A DNA stretch of 51,712 nucleotides, from contig JALHNK010000004.1 of NCBI GenBank assembly GCA_022843565.1, positions 1 to 51,712 of the forward strand, given 5' to 3'. A program made the position numbers and the translations under genes. This DNA comes from Phycisphaerales bacterium (GTDB taxonomy: Bacteria > Planctomycetota > Phycisphaerae > Phycisphaerales > UBA1924). The notes below the pieces were generated by a model. The model made no database searches. It was not told where the DNA came from and saw only the letters and a list, made by a program, of their open reading frames with translations. Below are positions 8,054-16,518 of this stretch, one piece after another; position 1 is the stretch's first letter; every line of letters starts with the position of its first letter.

Positions 8054-8560
8054 TTAATGCTGTGTATTCGCTGCGTCGCCGGGCGCGGATTCTGGGGTCG
8101 AGTCCGCCGCGGAGCCCGCGGGTGCCCGCGTTGATTGCTCCTTCAGGTGCGTGAAGAAGTCCGTGAGAATACTCGCGGCGGCGAGGGCATCACGCCGGGA
8201 TTTCTTCTCGCCGCGGGTCATGCCGCTGCGGCTCATCTGCCAATCGGCCTGCACGCTGCTGAGGCGCTCGTCTTGAAAGTGGATCTGGAGCCCGGTGGCG
8301 GCGGCGATCTTGTCGGCCAGCGCTCGCACCTTCTTGGCGCGCGGGCCCTCGGTGTCGTCCATGTTGATGGGCAGCCCGACGACGAGTGCGCCGGCGCCGC
8401 GATCGCGCGCCGCCCGGACAAGTGCATCCAAGATCGCGCGCCCGGCGTCGTGCGTCACCGGCACTTCGAGGACTTCATCCGGCGAGACGAGCCATGTCTC
8501 CGTATCGCCCACCGCAAGCCCCGTCCGCTTGTCCCCAAGATCGATGCAGAGGTATCGCAA
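8054..8560 (-). CDS. ruvX: RuvX/YqgF-family Holliday junction resolvase-like protein
   Basis: 168 residues. The RNase H-like fold is recognisable from CIDLGDKRTGLAVGD at the N-terminus (first acidic residue), LVVGLPINMDDTEG, FQDERLSSVQAD (second acidic cluster) and SRRDALAAASIL near the end. The family is linked to 16S rRNA 5-prime maturation and to resolvase activity. The start is a TTG at 8560, because the family begins right at RYLxxDLGxKR and no ATG is available; no clear ribosome site precedes it. The last 25 residues form a Ser/Ala/Pro-rich tail absent from most members. A purine-rich tandem array lies directly upstream. Confidence 0.9.
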   Translation of the reverse strand: MRYLCIDLGDKRTGLAVGDTETWLVSPDEVLEVPVTHDAGRAILDALVRAARDRGAGALVVGLPINMDDTEGPRAKKVRALADKIAAATGLQIHFQDERLSSVQADWQMSRSGMTRGEKKSRRDALAAASILTDFFTHLKEQSTRAPAGSAADSTPESAPGDAANTQH

Positions 8561-8599
8561 GGGGAAGGGTAGGGAAGGGGGTGAAGGGCCGAGGGGGGA

Positions 8600-8639
8600 G
8601 GGATCGAGGGATCAAGGGATCGAGGGATCAAGGGGACGA
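8600..8639. repeat. 8-bp tandem array, 5 units of GGGATCRA
   Basis: GGGATCGA and GGGATCAA alternate strictly for four units and end in GGGGACGA. A looser GGGAAGGG-type purine tract precedes it (8560-8598), reaching the start codon of ruvX. Confidence 0.85.
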
Positions 8640-8697
8640 GCCAGATCGCGCGAAGTCGCGCGATCCTGACGCGAACGCCGAGTCAGCAATCCGTGTT

Positions 8698-8721
8698 GCC
8701 CAGTGCCCGATGCCCAGTGCC
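8698..8721. repeat. 7-bp tandem array, 3+ units of GCCCRRT
   Basis: GCCCAGT, GCCCGAT, GCCCAGT and GCC lie just past the 3-prime end of manC. Confidence 0.7.
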
Positions 8722-8727
8722 TTCCGC

Positions 8728-9855
8728 CTACTTCAACTTCCCATCCACCAGCCCATGCAGCGTCTTGAGTTCCTCCGCCTTGCTGCGCGGCATCACCAGC
8801 GTTGCCTCCGGCGTGTGCACCACGATCATGTCCTCGCACCCCAGGACCGCGATCGTGTGGTTCGGGTCGCTGCTGACAAGCAGGTTGTTCTTGCCGCTGA
8901 CGATCGTCGCGTGGTCCTTGTCCAGCGAGCCGCCCACGCGGTTTCCCGCAGCGTCCGGCACCAGCGTCTCGCCATAGCTCGGCCATGAGCCAACGTCGAG
9001 CCAGCTCAGGTCCATCAGCACGGTGCAGACCGGGAAGTCACCGCTGGTGCTCGCGGGCTCCATCACTGCGTAGTCCACGCTGATCTTCGGGAGTGTCGGG
9101 TAGATCTCGCCCAGCACCTTCTGCTGGTCCTTGGTGCCCCAGGCCGCCTGGATTTTCATCAGCCCTTCGTAGCACTCGGGCTTGTACTTCCTGATCGCGC
9201 TGAGCACGGTGCTGGCTTTCCAGACAAACATACCGCTGGACCAGCCGAAATGCCCGGATTGCACGTACGCCTGCGCCCGCTCGATGCTGGGCTTCTCGAC
9301 GTATCGCGCCACGCGCCACGCGACGCCCTCGGCCCCTTTGACACCCTGCACCGGAGAGCCGCGCTCGATGTAGCCGAAGCCCGTCGCGGCGTGCGTGGGC
9401 TTGATCGAGAACGTCACCAGTCGCTGCGGATCGGCCTCGACGAGCTTGAAGCCCGCCTCAACGCGAGCACGGAAGACATCCGCCGGTTCGATGACATGGT
9501 CAGCGGTGAAGACCGCGAAGATCGCGTCCGGGTCGAGTTTGTGCAAGACCGCGGCGGTGAAGCCCACGGCGTTGACGGTGTCGCGAGCCGCGGGCTCGCC
9601 GAGCACCTGTGCATCGCTGAACGCGCTGAGACTCTCGCGGATCTGCGAGCGGTAGCCCTCGCCGGTGCAGATGTAGCGGCGCTCGGGGGGCACGAGGCCA
9701 TCGAGGCGCGCGGCGGAGACTTCCAGCAGGCTTCGCGCCGCGGTGTTGGAGCCCGAGCCTCGCACCAGCGGCAGGAGCTGCTTGGGCTTGTCCAGGCGGC
9801 TCATGGGCCAGAGTCGCGTGCCCGCACCGCCGGCCATGATCATCGCGTATCGCAT
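8728..9855 (-). CDS. manC: mannose-1-phosphate guanylyltransferase
   Basis: Makes GDP-mannose from mannose 1-phosphate and GTP for surface polysaccharides and glycosylation. 375 residues, which is the short form without the phosphomannose isomerase half of the bifunctional enzyme. The N-terminus YAMIMAGGAGTRLWPMSR is the nucleotide-binding signature, followed by DKPKQLLPLV. FGYIERG and YVEKPSIERA match the sugar-binding part, and SVDYAVMEPAS and WLDVGSWPSYGE are strongly conserved in the GMP family. ATG at 9855. It sits between ruvX and ruvA in the same direction; with the dehydratase and nonulosonate genes further on it adds to the surface-sugar theme of this region. Confidence 0.94.
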   Translation of the reverse strand: MRYAMIMAGGAGTRLWPMSRLDKPKQLLPLVRGSGSNTAARSLLEVSAARLDGLVPPERRYICTGEGYRSQIRESLSAFSDAQVLGEPAARDTVNAVGFTAAVLHKLDPDAIFAVFTADHVIEPADVFRARVEAGFKLVEADPQRLVTFSIKPTHAATGFGYIERGSPVQGVKGAEGVAWRVARYVEKPSIERAQAYVQSGHFGWSSGMFVWKASTVLSAIRKYKPECYEGLMKIQAAWGTKDQQKVLGEIYPTLPKISVDYAVMEPASTSGDFPVCTVLMDLSWLDVGSWPSYGETLVPDAAGNRVGGSLDKDHATIVSGKNNLLVSSDPNHTIAVLGCEDMIVVHTPEATLVMPRSKAEELKTLHGLVDGKLK

Positions 9856-9913
9856 AGACGCACTGTATCGGTTCGCGCCGGGGCTGAGTCAACTCAGAAT
9901 TGCGGGGTCATCC

Positions 9914-10642
9914 TCATCGAGCCGCGAAAACCGAGCGCACCAGTTCATCGACGGTCCACGCCCGCCCGGCCTCGTGAGCGCCGACAACCTTGGCGATGTT
10001 CCGCTCGGCCTCGTCGCGCTTCTGGCCCAGATTCATGAGGGCGGCGACGGCGTCTTCTTCGGCGGTGCTGCGGGTTGAGGCTGGCGTGACGCCGCCGCCG
10101 GCGCGACGCCCGGTGCCTTTGATCTCGACCTCAAGATCTGCGAAGGAATCCACCTTGCCCTTGAGCTCGGCGATGATCGTCTCGGCCAGGCGCTTGCCGA
10201 CTTCCGGGAGCTGCGTCAGGGCCTTGGCGTCGCCCCGCATCACCGCCCCGGCGATCGCGCCCGGATCCTCGGCCAGCGCCCGCAGCGCCCGCCGATTGCC
10301 GATGCCCTTGACGGTGGTGAACAGCTCGAAAAACTCCCGCTCGCGAGCGGTGGAAAAGCCGATCAGGCGCGGGATGAAGCTGGAGCCCTGGTTCTGCCCT
10401 TCGAGGTAGGCCATGGTCCAGAAGGTGACCGGCTGGCCGATGCTCGTGGCCAGGCGTCGCGCGACATACTGCGGCGTCATCACTTCGAGCCAGACATCAA
10501 AGCCCGCCAGGCCCGGAGCGCCGAGGCCGCCAGCGGCGACGGCCGGGGCACCGTTGGGCTCGTTCGCCAGCCCGGGGCCGCTCCGCAGGACCACGGTCTG
10601 GCCTTCGATCGACTCGATGATTCCACGCACGCGGGCGATCAT
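9914..10642 (-). CDS. ruvA: Holliday junction branch migration protein RuvA
   Basis: 242 residues. Tetrameric RuvA binds the four-way junction and loads the RuvB motor. MIARVRGIIES is the standard start, and the frame is open for 141 codons upstream without family resemblance, so the ATG at 10642 is secure. The OB-fold domain carries a Gly/Ala-rich insertion of about 20 residues (near 25-45) not found in typical RuvA. The two helix-hairpin-helix motifs follow: ELFTTVKGIGNRRAL and LTQLPEVGKRLAETIIAELK. A linker and domain III (DAVAALMNLGQKRDEAERNI) end the protein. ruvB and ruvC are not in the window. Confidence 0.95.
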   Translation of the reverse strand: MIARVRGIIESIEGQTVVLRSGPGLANEPNGAPAVAAGGLGAPGLAGFDVWLEVMTPQYVARRLATSIGQPVTFWTMAYLEGQNQGSSFIPRLIGFSTAREREFFELFTTVKGIGNRRALRALAEDPGAIAGAVMRGDAKALTQLPEVGKRLAETIIAELKGKVDSFADLEVEIKGTGRRAGGGVTPASTRSTAEEDAVAALMNLGQKRDEAERNIAKVVGAHEAGRAWTVDELVRSVFAAR

Positions 10643-10805
10643 GGGGCGAGCATAGCGAATCCGAACTTCCGCCGGACAGCCGACCGATATTTTCGCGGAT
10701 CTCTTGGCCGCACGGCTCGGTTCGGGCGCGGCAAACGCCGATAACGAGTGGAGTTGCCCGGTTGCTGATGACTGGTGGTCCGTCGAACGAAGTGAGCGAT
10801 CCCTG

Positions 10806-12608
10806 ATGAGCGCCTTGACCAATGCCGCCGCGTTGCCCGACTCCGGTCTTGAGATCGACGTGCTGGGGCCGCTGCCCGATGCACCGCCGGGGGTCTTGCC
10901 CAAGACCGGCGTGGTGCTGATCGGCACACCCGCGACGATCCGACACATGGCGGCGGGATTGGGCGAGCTTGAGACGCCTTGCGTCGTCACCGGGTGCATC
11001 GGCCTGGAGACGTTCTCGATCGGGCGGCAGGACGCGCCACAGTCTGGCAGCGCAGCGACGCCCACAAACGCCGCTTTGCCCCCGCTGCTGGGGACGATCG
11101 CCGATCTGGCATCGATTCACGCACGAAGGCGGATCTCCCTGGCGCTGGTCAGTGTTCCTTCGGATCGCGCCAGCGCCGCAACGCGCGTGCTCGATGCGCT
11201 TGATCGCATGAGCATCCCGCACCGCGTCGTGCCGACGCTTCAGGACAGCCTTCGCGGCGTCGTCGCACAGCGGCCCCTGCCCACGCCCCGCGCGGGCCTG
11301 GCCATCACCGAGCAATCACCCGCAGCATCGAGCGCCCCGCGCAACACCAGCATCGTTACCTCCCCCCGCGCGATCGATATCACCCGCCTCATCGGGCGCT
11401 CGCAGGCCCGCTTGGATGAAGACGCCATCGCCCGCATCATCACCGGCAAGCGCGTGCTGATCACCGGCGCCGGCGGCAGCATCGGCGCTGAGCTCGCCCG
11501 CGTCTGCGCCCGCTTCAGCCCGCAGAAGCTCCTGCTGATGGAGCGCGCCGAGAACGCGCTCTTCCAGATCGATCACGAGATGGGCTCGCGCTTCGCCAGC
11601 ATCCCGCGACAGGCCATCCTGCACGATGTCAACGACGCCGATCAGACGCTGCGGCTCATGCTGGAGCATCGGCCGCACGTCGTCTTTCACTCTGCCGCTC
11701 ATAAGCATGTGCCGCTGATGGAAGATCACCCGGCCCTGGCGGTGGGCAACAACCTCTTTGCCACCAAGTCCATCGCCGACGCGTCGATCGCCTCGGGCGT
11801 CGAGCGGTTCGTGATGATCTCCAGCGACAAGGCGGTGAACCCCTCCAGTGTGATGGGCGCGACGAAGCGACTCGCGGAGCTCTACATCGCCGGCATCGCC
11901 CGGGCGCATAGCGCCCCGACGCGCCTGAGCATGGTGCGTTTCGGCAACGTGCTGGCGTCGGCGTGTTCGGTGATCCCGATCTGGTCGCAGCAACTGGCCG
12001 AGGGCGGGCCCCTGAGCGTGACGGACCCGCGCATGACGCGGTACTTCATGACCATCCCCGAAGCCGCGGCCCTGGTCGTCCAAGCCGGCGCCCTGGATCA
12101 ACCGGCCCAGCGAGCGCCGGTGTATGTCCTGGACATGGGCCGCCCGATCTCGATCCTTCGGTTGGCACAACGATTCGCTCGCCTCAACGGCTACGCGCCG
12201 CGCGTGCGGTGGACGCCGGAGCTCGCGGCCCTCATCCGCAACACCCCCGCCTCGCCCGATGACCAGCTCGCCGATGATGACCTCGACACGCCGAAGGACT
12301 CGCACGCAACCGCCCAGGGTGTTGACATCGTCTTTACCGGCGTTCGTCCCGGCGAGAAGCTCTTTGAGCAGCTCGCCTACGACGCCGAGCAACTCGCCCC
12401 GACCGCTCACAACGCGATCAACCAATGGTCCTCGCCCGAGCCGGAGGTTGCCGACCCCAGCGACGCGCTGCGGCTTGTTGCGGACATGATGCCCTACCGC
12501 TCGGCTGGCGCAGAGAAACGCGCAGTCATCGACGCCATCCGCCGCTGGGTGCCGGAGATGACCGGCGGCTCGGCCCCAGGTGGCTCGGCCTCGCCGAGGC
12601 CGAGTTGA
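10806..12608 (+). CDS. nucleotide-sugar 4,6-dehydratase, PglF/CapD/PseB type
   Basis: 600 residues. From about residue 205 it has the extended short-chain dehydrogenase fold of UDP-GlcNAc 4,6-dehydratases: VLITGAGGSIGAELAR (NAD loop near 220), FHSAAHKHVPLME, then ISSDKAVNPSSVMGATKR. In that last block Met replaces the usual catalytic Tyr, as in the PglF/WbpM class. FTGVRPGEKLFEQL near the end is typical of the family. PglF/WbpM proteins carry four membrane helices in front; here the first 200 residues contain no membrane helix and look like a soluble Rossmann-like domain. The reaction would start bacillosamine, legionaminic or pseudaminic acid synthesis, fitting the NeuB and CMP-synthetase genes at 16519-18573. 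ATG 10806 was chosen, with GTGAG upstream. Confidence 0.88.
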   Translation: MSALTNAAALPDSGLEIDVLGPLPDAPPGVLPKTGVVLIGTPATIRHMAAGLGELETPCVVTGCIGLETFSIGRQDAPQSGSAATPTNAALPPLLGTIADLASIHARRRISLALVSVPSDRASAATRVLDALDRMSIPHRVVPTLQDSLRGVVAQRPLPTPRAGLAITEQSPAASSAPRNTSIVTSPRAIDITRLIGRSQARLDEDAIARIITGKRVLITGAGGSIGAELARVCARFSPQKLLLMERAENALFQIDHEMGSRFASIPRQAILHDVNDADQTLRLMLEHRPHVVFHSAAHKHVPLMEDHPALAVGNNLFATKSIADASIASGVERFVMISSDKAVNPSSVMGATKRLAELYIAGIARAHSAPTRLSMVRFGNVLASACSVIPIWSQQLAEGGPLSVTDPRMTRYFMTIPEAAALVVQAGALDQPAQRAPVYVLDMGRPISILRLAQRFARLNGYAPRVRWTPELAALIRNTPASPDDQLADDDLDTPKDSHATAQGVDIVFTGVRPGEKLFEQLAYDAEQLAPTAHNAINQWSSPEPEVADPSDALRLVADMMPYRSAGAEKRAVIDAIRRWVPEMTGGSAPGGSASPRPS

Positions 12609-12638
12609 AGCGCCACGCCATCTTCCACACACCCACCC

Positions 12639-13679
12639 TCACTTGATCTCAATCAACGCCGCGATCTCGCCCGGGCGCTGCTCGCGCAAGATCGCCGGCG
12701 CATCTTCGAGCTTCGCTCTCCGTGTGATCAGCCCGTCGGTCTGGACATGGCCCTTCTGGATCAGCGCCAGGCCCTCACCGATCGTGCCCTCGCGGCTGCC
12801 GAGCACCTCGATCTCGCTCCGAACGATCGCGTCCATCACACCCGGCGCGATCGAATCGCCCGATGCCGCCTCGCTCGCTTCCCGCACACCCAGTGACACG
12901 CACGACTTCATCACCAGCCGCCCCCGCGGGCGGAGCAACCCAGTGGCGATCGCCGGGCCTTCGGGCGAGCCGGTGCAATCGATCACGACATCCTGGTCGT
13001 TGCGGCGACCGGCCTCGTGCTCGGGCCGGTGCTTGATCCCCCAGCGCTCGCAGAGCGAGAGCTTGCTCTCGTGCCGCCCGAGCAGCCGCACGCTGGCGTT
13101 CAGTCGGGCCATTGCCTGGACGCACAGCAGCGCCATCGGCCCGTCGCCCAGCACCGTGATGTACGGCTTGCCTTCGACGCGGAAACTCGCCGCGGCGTGG
13201 GCGGCCGCTCCGGCCAAGAACGCAAACACCGCGTGCTCATCGTTCATCGACTCTGGCACCGGCAACAGATTCGCCGCGGGCATGAGCAGCTCGTCGGCGA
13301 GCCCGCCATCACGCCCGCTGATGCCCATGATCGCCCGGCGCGCGCAGTGCGTGCTCAGCCCGCGCATACACAGCTCGCACGTCGAGCACGGCACGCAAGG
13401 TGAGATCACCACGCGCTGTCCGATGAGCTTCTGCGCGCGACCGATCGCGGCGATCTCGCCGGGCGATCGGCCCGGAGCCGACGAGACGCGATCGACCACC
13501 GCCAGCACGCTGACGCCCGGCGTGAGCGTGTGCGTCCGCGCCGGTGCGGTGGCGTGCCGATCGATGCGTGAAATCAGGACGTGGGTCGGGCGCAGGACCA
13601 CCTCTGCGGGGCCGGGTGAGGCCGATGCGCAGTTGCGGTCGATCGAGAGTGTGTGGGCGTGAAAGCGAACGCGTCGCAC
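12639..13679 (-). CDS. zinc-type MDR alcohol dehydrogenase family protein
   Basis: 346 residues. The structural-zinc lobe is clear: CVPCSTCELCMRGLSTHC gives the four cysteines in the C-x2-C-x2-C-x7-C spacing. ITVLGDGPMALLCVQAMARL is the nucleotide-binding segment (GDGPMA in place of GxGxxG, as in several MDR enzymes), and IDCTGSPEG and PRGRLVMKS follow. Substrate is unknown; sugar or polyol dehydrogenases have this layout. The start is a GTG at 13679, since no ATG occurs before the zinc lobe. It is convergent with the 4,6-dehydratase gene, with 30 bases between the two stops. Confidence 0.85.
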   Translation of the reverse strand: MRRVRFHAHTLSIDRNCASASPGPAEVVLRPTHVLISRIDRHATAPARTHTLTPGVSVLAVVDRVSSAPGRSPGEIAAIGRAQKLIGQRVVISPCVPCSTCELCMRGLSTHCARRAIMGISGRDGGLADELLMPAANLLPVPESMNDEHAVFAFLAGAAAHAAASFRVEGKPYITVLGDGPMALLCVQAMARLNASVRLLGRHESKLSLCERWGIKHRPEHEAGRRNDQDVVIDCTGSPEGPAIATGLLRPRGRLVMKSCVSLGVREASEAASGDSIAPGVMDAIVRSEIEVLGSREGTIGEGLALIQKGHVQTDGLITRRAKLEDAPAILREQRPGEIAALIEIK

Positions 13680-13803
13680 GCGAGGCCCTCTCAGAGAGGC
13701 GAAGAGATCGTGGCAAGTGCCGCGGAGGCGGGATGATCAGCGAAGCCCCGACGGGCGCTGGGCGCCGGCGGCCGGGTGTGTGCGTCCCGGGCCGGCCGAC
13801 CGC

Positions 13804-14310
13804 TCAATACACCGGCTCGGTACCGGTGGCCGGCGGCGGCGCGATGGGGGCGGGCGGCAGCGCCGCGGGCGTGCCGGGGGCCGGCGTCGCGGCGGTGCTC
13901 GCACCGGCGCGCATCGCCTCGGGCATCTCGGGGCTCTTGCGGACGCTGACTTCGAGCATGCGACCTGACGCGGGCGGAACCGCCAGTTCCTTGCTGGGCG
14001 AGCCGAAGCGGGTGCCAATCTCCCAATCGTCCCACATCATGAGATCCGGGAACGCGGCGTCGTCCGGCGTGTGATCCGCAAAGAACCGAACGACGAGCTG
14101 CCGCCCGACGGGGATGTCATAGGAAAAGAGCGTCTCGCCGGTCCGCGTGTCTTTGACAGTGACCGTCTGCGGGATCATCGAGGAGGATTCGTAGGTGTAA
14201 GCGTCCTTGACCCAACCTCGCGAACCGCCGGGCGACCAGCAGCCGGAGAGGCCAGCGGTGGCGCAGAGGGCGAGGCCGAGGGTCAGGGAGGTGAACGTTG
14301 AGCGATGCAT
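13804..14310 (-). CDS. putative lipoprotein of unknown function
   Basis: 168 residues. The signal peptide ends in the lipobox LSGC with Cys24 as the lipidation site. The middle (about 38-110) is a small beta-rich domain with VTVKDTRTGETLFSYDIPVG and two aromatic blocks (VRFFADH, MMWDDWEIG). The tail from about 125 is Ala/Pro/Thr-rich and probably disordered. I do not know the family; the domain resembles planctomycete lipoproteins of unknown role. It lies 124 bp upstream of the MDR dehydrogenase in the same direction. ATG at 14310. Confidence 0.75.
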   Translation of the reverse strand: MHRSTFTSLTLGLALCATAGLSGCWSPGGSRGWVKDAYTYESSSMIPQTVTVKDTRTGETLFSYDIPVGRQLVVRFFADHTPDDAAFPDLMMWDDWEIGTRFGSPSKELAVPPASGRMLEVSVRKSPEMPEAMRAGASTAATPAPGTPAALPPAPIAPPPATGTEPVY

Positions 14311-14470
14311 CAGTGGGTCTCCGCGCGTCGTGTGGAACGGGTCATGGTAGGTGTTCGGTTCGTGTGCGTGCGATTCTGTCGCGCAAGTGTTCTATCGGCC
14401 CTTGGACGGTGGGACGTGTGAGAATCGGCGGCGCTTGACCCTGATCGCTGGCGTGCGGATGCTGTTCCTC

Positions 14471-15112
14471 ATGGCCACCAAACGCCGCACACCCCCGCCC
14501 GCCCCCTCCAACCGCCGCGCGAAGCCCGCCCGCTCGGGCACGGCCACCAAGAAGCCGGCGGCTCGTCGCGCAAAGGCCGCCCAGGCCAAATCGCGGAGCG
14601 GCGTGCCAGGGCTGCGTGTCGGCCATGGGTACGACCTTCATCGCCTGGAAGTTCGAGCCCCCGCCGGGCCGGGACGGCCGCTGATCGTCGGGGGTGTCAT
14701 TCTTGACGATCCGCTGTTCGACCGTGGACCGGTGGCCCATAGCGATGGCGATGTGCTGTATCACGCCGTGACCGATGCGTTGCTCGGGGCCCTTGCGCTG
14801 CCGGACATCGGGCAGCTTTTCCCGGACACTTCGCCGGCCCACGCCGGGCAGGATTCAAGCGACTTCGTCCGCGCCGCGTACTCCGAGATCTCATCTCGCG
14901 GCTGGTCGATCGTCAATCTCGACTGCACCGTGATCCTGCAGCGCCCGAAGCTCAGCCCGGTGAAGGACAAGATCCGGGCCAATCTGGCCAAGCTGCTGCG
15001 TTTGGATCTCGCCAGCGTAAACCTCAAGGGCAAAACGCACGAAAAGGTGGACGCCGTCGGCGAGTCCCGCGCCATCGAGGCGCACGTCGTGGCGTTGCTC
15101 TGGAAGCGTTGA
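14471..15112 (+). CDS. ispF: 2-C-methyl-D-erythritol 2,4-cyclodiphosphate synthase
   Basis: Fifth step of the non-mevalonate isoprenoid pathway, cyclising CDP-methylerythritol 2-phosphate. 213 residues. RVGHGYDLHRL gives metal ligands D55 and H57, and AHSDGDVLYHAVTDALLGA gives H90 and the third ligand H98; KDKIRANLAKLL and TTEK-like THEKVDAVGE end the fold. The first 47 residues are an unusual basic tail (many Lys, Arg, Ala and Pro) absent from standard 155-160-residue IspF. ATG 14471 is used; ATG 14459 would add four residues. The tail may bind nucleic acid or a partner, or the true start could be an alternative codon further in, although no ATG lies between the tail and the domain. Confidence 0.93.
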   Translation: MATKRRTPPPAPSNRRAKPARSGTATKKPAARRAKAAQAKSRSGVPGLRVGHGYDLHRLEVRAPAGPGRPLIVGGVILDDPLFDRGPVAHSDGDVLYHAVTDALLGALALPDIGQLFPDTSPAHAGQDSSDFVRAAYSEISSRGWSIVNLDCTVILQRPKLSPVKDKIRANLAKLLRLDLASVNLKGKTHEKVDAVGESRAIEAHVVALLWKR

Positions 15113-15188
15113 ACATCGTGGCGGCCTCTGGCCCGCGCGATTCTGGTCATTCCGCTGTTCTTTTTGTTTGCGAACGCTAACATCTGCC

Positions 15189-15974
15189 GTGTTTGTTGAT
15201 CTCATTCTCATTCCGGTGCTGGTGCTCGCCTGGGGCGCGTTCTGCGTGTGGTCCTGGCGCGTGGCCCACAACCCGCGCGGCGACATCCCCAGCGGCATCG
15301 CGTGGTCGGTCACCAAGCTCTACGCACGCGTGTTTCACGCGATGAAGATCCGCGGGCGCGAGAACATCCCCGCCTCCGCGATCGTCAACGGGCGCGGCGT
15401 CATCGTGATCTCCAATCACTCTGCGGGCCTTGATCCGATCCTGATTCAGTCGGCGCTGCCGTTCTTTGTGCGGTGGATGATGGCCGCGGACATGCGGGTG
15501 AGCGTGCTGGAATCGCTCTGGGATTTTCTGGGCGTCATCACGATCGATCGCTCGGGGCGGGCCGACGTCGCGGCCATCCGCACCGCCTCGCGAGTCGTCG
15601 GAACGGCCGAAGCGCTGGGTGTGTTCCCCGAGGGTCGCCTGCGCCGCACGCGCACGGAGCTCAACGAGTTCCAGCCCGGCATTGGCCTCTTGATCGCGCG
15701 GAGCAACGCGCTGGTGCTGCCGGCGATTGTCACGGGCGCACCGTTCTGCGAAGAGGCGTGGACGAGCCTGTATCGCCCGAGCCGCTCGCGCGTGCACTTC
15801 AAGCCGCTGATCGATCCGAAGGCGATGGGTTGGAAGGCCGGCGACATCCCGCGCGAGCTGCGGACGCTGTACATCCAGTGGTTGCGCGAAGCGGGCGTTG
15901 AGCCTACCGCCCCGATCGATGACACGCCACCATTGGAACGCGCGCCCGACGCTTCGATCAAGCGACGGAAGTGA
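15189..15974 (+). CDS. 1-acyl-glycerol-3-phosphate acyltransferase-like (PlsC family)
   Basis: 261 residues. One N-terminal membrane helix (LILIPVLVLAWGAFCVW) is followed by the PlsC domain. VISNHSAGLDP contains the catalytic H77-x4-D82, GVITIDRSG matches block II, VFPEGRLRR block III, and LPAIVTGAP block IV. It should transfer an acyl chain to lysophosphatidic acid or a related lipid at the inner membrane. The start is uncertain: GTG 15189 gives a compact N-terminus, and TTG 15168 would add seven residues; neither has a clear ribosome site. It is 76 bp downstream of ispF, and its stop overlaps the convergent Nudix gene by 17 bases. Confidence 0.88.
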   Translation: MFVDLILIPVLVLAWGAFCVWSWRVAHNPRGDIPSGIAWSVTKLYARVFHAMKIRGRENIPASAIVNGRGVIVISNHSAGLDPILIQSALPFFVRWMMAADMRVSVLESLWDFLGVITIDRSGRADVAAIRTASRVVGTAEALGVFPEGRLRRTRTELNEFQPGIGLLIARSNALVLPAIVTGAPFCEEAWTSLYRPSRSRVHFKPLIDPKAMGWKAGDIPRELRTLYIQWLREAGVEPTAPIDDTPPLERAPDASIKRRK

Positions 15975-16377
15975 CCCGCGAGATCACACGCGAGAGGTCG
16001 TCAAACTCCACGCGACTCGCAGCGTCTTTCACCGTCAGCCACTGGCGCTTGCGGCGCTTGTTCTCCGGCCAGCTTGACAGGATTTCCGTCACCCGCAGGG
16101 CAAAGAGCTGCACGCGATGCGAGCCCTCGGCTTTGGTGTACGAGTAGTGGCCCAGTTCGCTGGTGAGCAGGATGCCGCGGACGCCGGCCTCTTCGAGGCA
16201 CTCGATGTGGGCGGTTTGCCGGGCGGTGTGGCCTTCGTCGATGCCCCCTTTGGGGACGATCCACTTGCCATTGGAGTTGGTAATGAGCAAGACCTCGACG
16301 GAGCCATCGTCGAGCGTGCGAAAGGGCACGGCGCCCGCCTGCGGAATAGTCCCCCCCGGAGCTGTGACCTTGCTCAT
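15958..16377 (-). CDS. Nudix-family protein with a degenerate Nudix box
   Basis: 139 residues. The Nudix fold is clear from QAGAVPFR, LLITNSNGKWIVPKGGIDEGH and YTKAEGSHRVQLFALRV. The signature helix reads GGIDEGHTARQTAHIECLEE. Compared with G-x5-E-x7-R-E-U-x-E-E-x-G-U, the first Glu is His and the Arg is Ile, while the metal-binding E-x2-EE core is kept. It might hydrolyse a nucleoside diphosphate derivative such as a diadenosine or inositol polyphosphate, like the small DIPP-type enzymes, but activity is uncertain. ATG 16377 (MSKVTAPGG) was chosen; the frame is open 40 codons further up without resemblance. Its 3-prime end overlaps the convergent acyltransferase gene by 17 bases. Confidence 0.85.
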   Translation of the reverse strand: MSKVTAPGGTIPQAGAVPFRTLDDGSVEVLLITNSNGKWIVPKGGIDEGHTARQTAHIECLEEAGVRGILLTSELGHYSYTKAEGSHRVQLFALRVTEILSSWPENKRRKRQWLTVKDAASRVEFDDLSRVISRVTSVA

Positions 16378-16518
16378 GAATCGCTTCCGTGCCGGGGCCG
16401 CGGCTGGCGCGGTTGCCCGATGGACTGGCGCGAGTCCCTCGCGCGATACGGAAGTTGTACCACACAGTGAGCCTCTGGGCAAATCACCTGACCGCATGCG
16501 AACTCAATTCGTGCTGGT

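Noticed and set aside
15113-15188. Terminator after ispF
   Set aside because: The T-rich stretch near 15160 has only a 4-bp GGCC stem before it, and the next gene continues in the same direction.
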